DNA from: Prochilodus magdalenae
Taxonomy: Eukaryota > Chordata > Actinopteri > Characiformes > Prochilodontidae
NCBI GenBank assembly: GCA_024036415.1
Contig: JAMWET010003604.1
Coordinates: 282,501 to 346,500, forward strand
DNA: 64,000 nt
Reading direction: 5' to 3'
Shown: positions 49,915-64,000 of the stretch, piece by piece
How positions within the stretch are numbered: the first letter of the stretch is position 1
Layout: every line of letters begins with the position of its first letter
Translations under genes and position numbers: made by a program
Notes under the pieces: model-generated
Told to the model about the DNA's origin: nothing
The model's input: the letters and a program-made list of their open reading frames with translations, nothing else
Databases searched by the model: none

Positions 49915-50035
49915 GTAGCATTAACATTACCGTTCACTGAAACTAAGGGGGCCCAAACACCTGCGAAACAGAAACAGAACATTGTCCCTCCTGCACCAAA
50001 CTTTAGTGTTAGCACTGGGCGTTAAGATAGGTAGT
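49915..50035 (-). mobile_element. Continuation of the same Tc1/mariner-type relic after an insertion
   Basis: TTCACTGAAACTAAGGGGGC and CCTGCACCAAACTTTAGTGT resemble the internal sequence that normally follows the part ending at 49611. About 300 bp of unrelated sequence separates them, beginning with TTCACGATTCGATTGGATTT, a type of sequence seen in fish hAT-like elements. Confidence 0.4.
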
Positions 50036-51939
50036 GTTCAAAAGTTGGTAGTGTAAGTAGTTAAATGTATCAGCATGCGGAGTTTTCTGTGTACTTCTGT
50101 TTTTTCCGTCACCATCTAGGGGATGCATCATGCTAGGGCTGTGACGGTATTCTTATTGTCTGTTGCTGCAGTGTTAAAGCAGCCCTGAACACCCTCCTTC
50201 CCCTTATCCCCTAACACACACATACACACACAATGGTAGTCATCACAGTATAGCAGTAATGAGGTTATTGTCACTTGTCACTGAGCTCTTCATCATGCTG
50301 CATTCATTATCCTGTGCTCTAATAAGTGATCTGAGCAGACATACACACACATTCAGAATAAAATTCTGACAAAATAAAAATCTATACATTTTTGATCATG
50401 CTCTTTACTTTTATCTCAAATAATGTGCAGCAGTGTTAAGAAATCACAGTATTAACAGAAATAAACACATTTAATGTTGATCTTAAAGAGTTAAATATGG
50501 TTGTTGTGTTCTGATCTGATCTCCTGATAGATGTTGAGTTTAGGATTTAAGCACGGAAAGCTGGCCCCAGACCAGAGGAACGCACTATGAAGCAGGATGT
50601 CTAACTTAGCACTCTAGCTGTTGGCTGGCTTTGTGTTCCACTCAGACATACAAGTGCCACAACACAAGCTCTGTTTTTTAGTTGTAGTTGCTGTTGGGGC
50701 CTAAGCGAGAGGAACATTTTGTTACCAGTTTTAAGAAACTAAAATTGTGAAATAAGAAAATGAAACTACAGACACTAGTTTCAGAGTAGTTTTGGTTAAG
50801 CAGTGGTGTTCTGTGTAGTAAGATCAAATGAACTATACTCAGACACAACAACCATTTTTAGTTTGATGTTATTATCAATACTTTATCAACAGGACACTGA
50901 AAAAGCTTTGGAGCCTTAACATCTGTGTTCACATTATACTGTTTTTGTGGCGGGGTGTGTGTAAAGTATACTGCTACGCTGTGCATGAAAATATTTATAT
51001 AACACACATGTTAAATCTTACCTTTGATGACCCTTTTTACAGGCCACCATTGCTTACAGCAACATGTGTAAAACGTAGCCAAAAAAGTTTTAAATTATTA
51101 AAAAAAAATTGATTGATCTAGACATGCAGAATAATAGGAAGGGTTTAACATTTTTATCATGAATAAATTTGAGGAACAGGTCTTGATCTTAAGCCTAAGT
51201 TTCAGGGACTAATAGAGGGTTTGTCATTGTCAAATTTCTGACAAAGCATTGTGGGTAATTTACCATTGTGTGTATTCTAAAAAAGGCTACAATGTCACCA
51301 ACTCAAATTCAGGTGTGGGCTCTGGAACGAATAAGCTAGGCATGAAAAAACCTTAAACCATGTGTACATTAAAGACAGATTTTATTTCCAGCCCAAGGCA
51401 GTGTCCACACACTTTACAGAGCAAATCGTCAATTTATTACAACCGCAGGAATGCTGTCTTTCACTTCAGAGCTTGAGTTGTTTCCTGCAGTTGGTTCTGT
51501 TTGCTCTTTTTAGTGCTCAGGTTAATCTGTTCAGTGCTGAGCCAAATCAAAACTCCACTCACACACACACACACACAGCAGTGCGGTAGAGCCTCGATCA
51601 GCTTTCTTGATCTCCTGCATCAGAGGTGAAGTTAGTGATTGTGGGGCTGAGGTAAAAGAAAGGAACGGGCCCCTGGATGCTAAGAACACATGCAAATATG
51701 TTAATAGGTGTAAACTTTCATTTTCATCTGGAGTTACGGCCTTTTAAAATCAGACAACATGCTGAGCTTTTGTACTGTCATACCCACTGAGAGCTAAAAC
51801 CTGTCTGTGATTACATTATAATTGAAGTCTAGGCATGGCACACTAATATGGAGCCTTATGAACCTTTAGCATTTAGAACGTATTTAAGCATCTTAGCATA
51901 TAAAAGTAATGGTTAGTCATTTTATGTTCTCTTTTTAAA
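50036..51939. other. yes1 intron 1 segment without recognised gene
   Basis: TAGGGCTGTGACGGTATTCT near 50143 resembles the terminus of a fish hAT-like element, but no partner terminus was found. Confidence 0.4.
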
Positions 51940-51941
51940 TA

Positions 51942-52975
51942 CACTGCTCAAAATAATAAAGGGAACACTTAAACAACACAATATAACTCCAAGTAACTCC
52001 AATATAACTACAGGAGGAGCACTGCCAGAGCCCTGCAAAATGACCTCCAGCAGGCCACAAATGTGCATGTGTCTGCACAAACGGTTAGAAACCGACTCCA
52101 TGAGGATGGTATGAGGGCCCAATGTCCACAGATGGGGGCAGGACGCTTGGCATTTGCCAGAGAACACCAGGATTGGCAAATTCGCCACTGCCGCCCTGTG
52201 CTCTTCACAGATGTAAGCAGGTTTACACTGAGCACATGTGACAGACGTGAGTCTGGAGACGCCATGGAGAGCGATCTGCCTGCAACATCCTTCAGCATGA
52301 CCGGTTTGGCAGTGGGTCAGTAATGGTGTGGGGTGGCATTTCTTTGGAGGGCCGCACAGCCCTCCATGTGCTCGCCAGAGGTAGCCTGACTGCCATTAGG
52401 TCCTGAGATGAGATCCTCAGACCCCTTGTGAGACCATATGCTGGTGCGGTTGGCCCTGGGTTCCTCCTAATGCAGGACAATGCTAGACTCATGTGGCTGG
52501 AGTGTGTCAGCAGTTCCTGCAAGATGAAGGCATTGAAGCTATGGACTGGCCGGCCTGTTCCCCAGACCTGAATCCGACTGAGCACATCTGGCACATCATG
52601 TCTCGCTCCATCCACCACGCATTGCACCACAGACTGTCCAGGAGTTGGCGGATGCTTTAGTCCAGGTCTGGGAGGAGATTCCTCAGGAGACCATCCGCCA
52701 CCTCATCAGGAGCATGCCCAAGCGTTGTAGGGAGGTCATACAGGCACATTACATCAAAGTTGGATCAGCCTGTAGTGTGTTTTTCCACAATTGTGTGTGT
52801 GACTCCAAATCCAGGCCTACATTGGTTAATAAATTTGATTTCCATTGATGATTTTTGTGTGATTTTGTTGTCAGCACATTCAACTTTGTACAGAACAAAG
52901 TATTTAATGAGAATATTACATTCATTCAGATCTAGGATGTGTTATTTGAGTGTTCCCTTTATTTTTTGAGCAGTG
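51942..52975 (+). mobile_element. Tc1-like element, 'CACTGCTCAAAA' family
   Basis: The left end CACTGCTCAAAATAATAAAG and the inverted right end CACTGCTCAAAAAATAAAGG are flanked by TA (51940-51941 and 52976-52977). This terminus is a widespread fish Tc1-type family. The interior is a broken transposase. The element is about 1.03 kb, shorter than a full copy. Confidence 0.9.
52010..52780 (+). pseudogene. Tc1-like transposase pseudogene
   Basis: Frames shift several times. Readable pieces in order are VHVSAQTVRNRLHEDGMRAQ, then REHQDWQIRHCRPVLFTDVS with RFTLSTCDRRE (the expected Glu after Asp is Val), MVWGGISLEG in another frame, MQDNAR, WPACSPDLNPTEHIWHIMSR, and VQVWEEIPQETIRHLIRSMP. All three catalytic positions can be located but the gene is interrupted. 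Confidence 0.8.
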
Positions 52976-52977
52976 TA

Positions 52978-53819
52978 TATAAAAATATTATATATAAGTA
53001 CCATTGATGAGTCACATTGATGCCTACCAGACTGATCTTTTGACACAGACAATTATACCTCCCGTAGACAACTCTTATGCGTCTGCATTCTGAGGAAGCA
53101 GAAAAAGTAGTGTTGAACCGCTTCTGGTCACATTGTTAACAATGGCCGAGATCCTCCAGTATTATTGCTGCACCCCTGAATGCACTAATAATTCAACCAA
53201 ACAGCTTTACACAACTTTCTGCTCAGTTGAGTTGATGTATGCGATGTCATGAAAATTGTCACAGAAGTTTGCTTACAAACCTTCGGAAATGGACAATAAG
53301 TACCCCCAGCAAAGCAGCTTGGTGATTGGTTGATGTTTATGTACAAATCTGATATTGTCTGTTCAAGGTCCTGGCTAACGTTACTATTACTCACATCAGC
53401 TGATTAGGAAGAATTAAACCTGGTGATCTTTTTTCTCTACATGTTTCTTCTGTACAGCACAATATGTGCTTCTGTAGTCTGTCCTTGTACTGTGGTGTGT
53501 GTTAAAGTGTTGGGCTTCCCGCCTCTAACACTGCTCATAAAGATCCCCTCCATTCCTCCTCCACTTTGCAAAAGCTTGCCACAGGTGGGTTGATTGTGGA
53601 TCAGATGGATATTTTTGCAAAATGTCCTCCACTGTCAGAACACAGCTGCTTTCACAGTGAACGTGTAGAATTGTCAGATGTGCTTTCAAATCCCAATGGG
53701 ATGCACAGAACAGACGAGAAAAACAAATGACACTGTGACAGATATGCAGGGTCGAGCAACGTTATATAAAGATTATCAACAATTTGTTCTACAAGTCTTT
53801 TGTCCATGTTGGAGGGACC
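52978..53819. other. yes1 intron 1 segment without recognised feature
   Basis: Short spacer between two Tc1 elements; no signal seen. Confidence 0.5.
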
Positions 53820-53821
53820 TA

Positions 53822-55415
53822 CAGTGGGGAAAATAAGTATTTAGTCAGTCACCAATTGTGCAAGTTGTCCCACTTAAAAAGATGAGAGAGGCCTGTAATT
53901 GACATCATAGGTAGACCTCAACTATGAGAGACAAAATGTGGAAAAAAATTGAGAAAGTCATTTTGTCTGATTTTTAAAGAATTTATTTGCAAATAATGGT
54001 GGAAAATAAGTATTTGGTCAATAACAAAAGTTCATCTCAATACTTTGTTGTATATCCTTTGTTGGCAATGACAGAGGTCAAACGTTTTCTGTAAGTCTTC
54101 ACAAGGTTGGCACACACTGTTGCTGGTATGTTGGCCCATTCCTCCATGCAGATCTCCTCTAGAGCAGTGATGTTTTGGGGCTGTCGGCGGGCAACACGGA
54201 CTTTCAACTCCCTCCAAAGGTTTTCGATGGGGTTGAGATCGGGAGACTGGCTAGGCCACTCCAGGACTTTGAAATGTTTCTTACGAAGCCACTCCTTTGT
54301 TGCCCTGGCAGTGTGCTTGGGATCATTGTCATGCTGAAAGACCCAGCCATGTTTCATCTTCATTGCCCTTGCTGATGGAAGGAGGTTTGCACCCAAAATC
54401 TCACAATACATGGCCCCATTCATTCTTTCATGTACACGGACCAGTCGTCCTGGTCCCTTTGCAGAGAAACAGCCCCAAAGCATGATGTTGTTCTTTGGAT
54501 GCAACTCCGCATTCACTTTCCTCCAAACACGATGAGTTGTGTTTTTACCAAATAGTTCTACTTTGGTTTCATCTGACCATATGACATTCTCCCAATACTC
54601 TTCTGGAACATCCAAATGCTCTCTAGCAAACTTCAGACGTGCCTGGATATGGACTGGCTTAAGCAGGGGGACACGTCTGGCACTGCAAGATCTGAGTCCC
54701 TGGCGTCGTAGTGTGTTTGCTGATGGTAGCCTTTGTAACGTTGGTCCCCAGCTTCCTGCAGGTCATTCACTAGATCCCCTCCTTGTGGTTCTGGGATTTT
54801 TCCTTACCGTTCTTGTGATCATTTTGACCCCACGGGCTGAGATCTTGCGTGGAGCCCCAGATCGAGGGAGATTAGTAGTGGTCTTGTAGGTCTTCCATTT
54901 TCTGATTATTGCTCCCACAGTAGATTTCTTCACATCAAGCTGCTTGCCTATTGCAGATTCAGTCTTCCCAGCCTGGTGCAGGTCTACAATTCGGTTTCTG
55001 GTGTCCTCCGACAGCTCTTTCGTCTTCACCATAGTGGAGTTTGGAGTGTGAGTGTTTGAGGTTGTAGGCAGGTGTCTTTTATACTGTTAACGACTTCAAA
55101 CAGGTGCCATTAATACAGGTAATGAGTGGGGGAAAGAGGAGCCTCTTAAAAAAGAAGTTACAGGTCTGTGACAGCCAGAAATCTTGCTTGTTTGTTATTG
55201 ACCAAATACTTATTTTCCACCATTATTTGCAAATAAATTCTTTACAAGAAAAAAAAAAAAAAAAAATCAGACAAAATGACTTTCTCAATTTTTTTCCACA
55301 TTTTGTCTCTCATAGTTGAGGTCTACCTATGATGTCAATTACAGGCCTCTCTCATCTTTTTAAGTGGGACAACTTGCACAATTGGTGACTGACTAAATAC
55401 TTATTTTCCCCACTG
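53822..55415 (-). mobile_element. Tc1 element, the most complete in the window (~1.6 kb, ~210-bp TIRs)
   Basis: The left end CAGTGGGGAAAATAAGTATT and the inverted right end are near-identical over about 210 bp, apart from an A-run near 55250. TA flanks both ends (53820-53821 and 55416-55417). AATAAGTATTTGGTCAATAA repeats the terminal motif at the inner edges. The transposase is on the minus strand. Confidence 0.95.
54037..55032 (-). pseudogene. Nearly full-length Tc1 transposase split by frameshift
   Basis: The N-terminal ORF (55032-54763, 89 aa) starts [20 protein letters not shown] and has the helix-turn-helix [10 protein letters not shown] and a basic KISARG region. The C-terminal ORF (54615-54037, 192 aa) carries the whole catalytic core: [25 protein letters not shown] and [14 protein letters not shown], and ends KGYTTKY with a stop. 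About 50 codons between them are readable only in shifted frames. The DDE residues are all present, so inactivation is by frameshift rather than loss of the active site. Confidence 0.88.
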
Positions 55416-55417
55416 TA

Positions 55418-56890
55418 CCAGCCGCACCAACAGCTCTCCTGTTGAATGAGATAGGACTTGGCTGAAGGAATATTTTTGAGGGAGTCTGAAATTCACTGAT
55501 TTAAATGGTGCTGGTGGAAGTTCAATAATCCTGCTATTTACAATCAGAATAACATTGCAGTGACAGTGAGATCTGTAATCTATCTGTGATCTATCATATT
55601 GCTATCATAGATCTGTAATCTTTCATATCATCATATTGCTTTATAGAGCAGTGCAGTTTTCCTGTTCACCTTGTGCATAGTCAAGGCTGTATTACAGATT
55701 ACAGTGCTGTCAGATTAACAGATAATTATTACTTTGTTCCAAAATAAATTTTTTAAATAACCACAAAAACCCTGTTGATAAATCGTTGAGTTCTCCCAGC
55801 CCTAGTTTTTTGCACCCATGTGTTGGTTGATTTTTTTCCCCATTCTGGTTCATTAATGTAAAGGATCCAGATTGCAAGGATACAGGGCAAATTGAAGTGA
55901 CAAATAGATTTTTTTTTCATGCACTTACTAATCAGATCCCAAACATTTCAGTAGTTTTCTGATTATTCAAATTGTCATGTCAACAAAATACTATATTAGA
56001 TTTCCCTAATCTGATAAAGGTCTGGAAATCTGATTACGAAATTCAATGAAGAGTGTTTAAATACCGTGCACTTAAAAACGTGATAGCTGCAGAAAATCAT
56101 TTTTTGGCAGCAGTCAGATAATAGAACACTCCAGGTCTTCATGATTTGGGCAGTAATCAGATTTCTGTCTTGCAACCAGCAAATAAAGACAGAAGTAGAC
56201 GTAAACATGACATAAAGCTTTAAGCCTATTTTCCGGGTCATTTCAGTGGATAAAAAGTAAACATCATATTTTACTTTTATTTTTTTAAATATTGAGATCC
56301 TGAAAAATGTCTTCAAGTTATTTTCAGCTTCGCACCAAATTGTTTTGCTGCTATCTTGTGCTTATTTCCAGTATCTCGTTATGTTTGTCGCATGCACAGA
56401 CTAAGAAAACCAAAAGAAATCAGAGTAGGAGTTTACATGCGTTTACATACATGGAATCTTATTATTATACTAAAATCCTGTTGTTATTTATCTGATTTAT
56501 TAATCAGATTTCTGAGCCTTAATCCTAAATTAATTCGGCCCAAAATCAGAGTATGCTTTATACATGACTGCTTCAATAATGAGAAACCTGCCAAAATCCA
56601 TTAAAGACCCAACTATTAAACACATTAACACACTCAAAGTCTGATGATATGGGTAAACCTTTTCCTCAGAAGTTTTAATAAAATATATTTAATGGAATAC
56701 ATATGACATGTATACAAAAACCTGACCTGAAATCAGAAGAACAGCATGAATAATAGAAATATTGTAGGTAGGTTTAAAGCTCTTTAGAAAATGGCTTGAG
56801 GACTCGAGCCAGGGCCAGATATGCCGTTAAGTGCCTCTTGAAGTGAATCAGGCTATTCGATCACACCATTTGAAAGGGGCATGAGATCAT
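55418..56890. other. yes1 intron 1 segment, possible unrecognised repeat
   Basis: The words AATCAGATTTC and AAATCTGATTA recur in both orientations between 55.9 and 56.6 kb. This hints at an old inverted-repeat element whose boundaries I cannot define. Confidence 0.3.
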
Positions 56891-56977
56891 GATGCCAGTT
56901 TTTTTTTTTTTACTGGAGTCTGTGCAGCATCTTTTTCACTGAGGCTCCTTCACAGCATTGTCCCCAAGTCATTCCCC

Positions 56978-57184
56978 TCATCTGAACCTCTCCTCTCTCT
57001 TCCTCCTCATTCCACTAAGTTGCTGGATGATGGACTCAACATCTTTTCTTGTAATAAACTCAGCTGTCTGCCAAGGAGACATACTCCTCTCTGAGTAAGC
57101 ACTTTCTGCCTCAGCACTATCAGAAAGTCTGTCAGTCTCCTGATCATCGTCCTTTTTCGTCATCACCATCAAAATGGCCATCAT
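56978..57184 (-). pseudogene. Unidentified coding-like fragment with an A-rich tail, inside yes1 intron 1
   Basis: The minus-strand frame reads KKDDDQETDRLSDSAEAESA then SERSMSPWQTAEF and ITRKDVESIIQQLSGMRRKR, ending at a TGA. The composition is that of a real hydrophilic protein end, not random translation. Just upstream another frame reads EEDKAYDGHFDGDDEK, suggesting a frameshift. A run of 12-13 A on the minus strand lies 65 nt past the stop (about 56900-56912). Together these suggest a processed pseudogene, but I cannot name the parent and no AATAAA is visible. Confidence 0.35.
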
Positions 57185-57917
57185 ACGCTTTGTCCTCCTC
57201 GGTCATCATGAAATGAATTATCCTCAGTTTCCAGGGTGTTGTAGGCATGTCAGCTGAGTGCCGTGTTCCTGTATGTTCCTGCCTCATGATACATCAACTG
57301 ATACTGGATCATACCTGGACACTTCACACAGGCTAATCAGAGCAGCTCTTCAGACCCTTAATTACTGCACTAGCTGCTATTGAAAGCATTGAAAGCAAAC
57401 ATTTTACGGAAAGTTGTTTCAAAGTAACAGCAATGATAAAGTTCTACTGCTGGATCCAAGTGTTCGGGTACTCAGATATTAGGCAGGTACTCGTTTTTAA
57501 TTTTGGAGGTTAAGATATTTGTTATTTTCTTCCAAAAAAGGCAAATACACAAAGAAACACAGCCTTAATTCCCTATTTAGACCAGATATGAGTTTCATCG
57601 GACAAAATAAAATGGATGCAGGTTTTACAGGCGTGGTCCCTTCACACCAATTCTGACTGTTTTTTCTTCCTCTCTTTTTCTAGGCATTTGAAGGTCAGTG
57701 TGTACCATTAGGAATTGTCATAACTGACAGTTGTGTTGAAAGTATTATGACTGTTTTGTTAGTGATATGTAATGGAAGGTCCAGTCATTTGTCTCAAAGT
57801 CTAAAATCCAAGTTTAGTGAAGTCAGTGACCTGTCACTAATCTGTAATTCAGTTTAGACCCGTATAAACCTGCATACTGATATTTACATTTGTCTGTACG
57901 TGTTGCAGGTTTTTGCT

Positions 57918-63775
<5,858 letters not shown>

Positions 63776-64000
63776 GTAAGATTAATACCTATATATAATG
63801 AACATCAGACTCAGTAAAAAAATACATTGGACAGTTTCTAATAAAAGGAGCGCCTGAGAAGGCAAAGCATGCTGTATTTGTTAGTGGCTTTGTAAATGCA
63901 TGGTAAAATGTTTTTTATATTAATAACAAACTTAAAATAAAGACAATAGATTTTAATATCATGAACAACACACCAAGAGGTATTTTTAGATACCTAGTAG

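Larger units (their letters stand above)
42548..57908 (+). other. yes1: yes1 intron 1 (presumed, 15.4 kb)
   Basis: Presumed first intron, from the GTAAGA donor at 42548 to the TTGCAG acceptor at 57907-57908. It is filled mainly with interspersed repeats and Tc1-type elements annotated separately, plus an unidentified minus-strand coding-like fragment near 57 kb. The upstream boundary rests on an unconfirmed first exon. Confidence 0.5.

Overview
This window looks like a ray-finned fish (teleost) nuclear genome. It has short conserved exons in a sea of AT-rich non-coding DNA, dense CA/GT/TA microsatellites, many decayed Tc1/mariner transposons and several interspersed repeats of the kind common in teleosts. 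An inverted-repeat element at about 39.3-39.8 kb is, from memory, typical of otophysan fish (characins, catfish and relatives), so that group is my tentative guess.

Two protein-coding genes can be supported, and they face away from each other. On the minus strand, 28796 down to 25687, is a complete PACAP precursor gene (adcyap1). Its four coding exons give 168 residues: a signal peptide, a cryptic segment, a GHRH-like/PRP peptide and PACAP-38 followed by an amidation signal. On the plus strand, from a CpG-rich 5' region at about 41.9-42.55 kb, is a Src-family tyrosine kinase that matches yes1 best. Six coding exons (57918-63775) encode SH4, unique, SH3, SH2, linker and the glycine loop of the kinase domain; the rest of the kinase lies beyond the window. 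The head-to-head order of ADCYAP1 and YES1 is also found in human (18p11.32), which supports both calls.

Layout: 1-25 kb is intergenic, downstream of adcyap1, with Tc1 relics, a solo-LTR candidate and microsatellites. 25.3-29.8 kb is adcyap1 and its promoter region. 29.8-41.9 kb is the shared upstream interval; it holds a Tc1 element nested in an L2/CR1-like LINE, an inverted-repeat element and another Tc1 copy. 42-64 kb is yes1, whose 15.4-kb first intron contains at least four further Tc1-type elements or relics.

The most striking feature is in yes1 intron 6. A 43-bp minisatellite of about 26.6 copies begins inside exon 6, and each unit contains the last ~24 bp of the exon plus the start of the intron. 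The 5' splice site is therefore repeated 26 times in perfect 43-bp register. A second unusual feature is a 36-bp-arm hairpin in the presumed yes1 5' exon, ending three bases before a strong splice donor; a decayed relative lies in yes1 intron 4.
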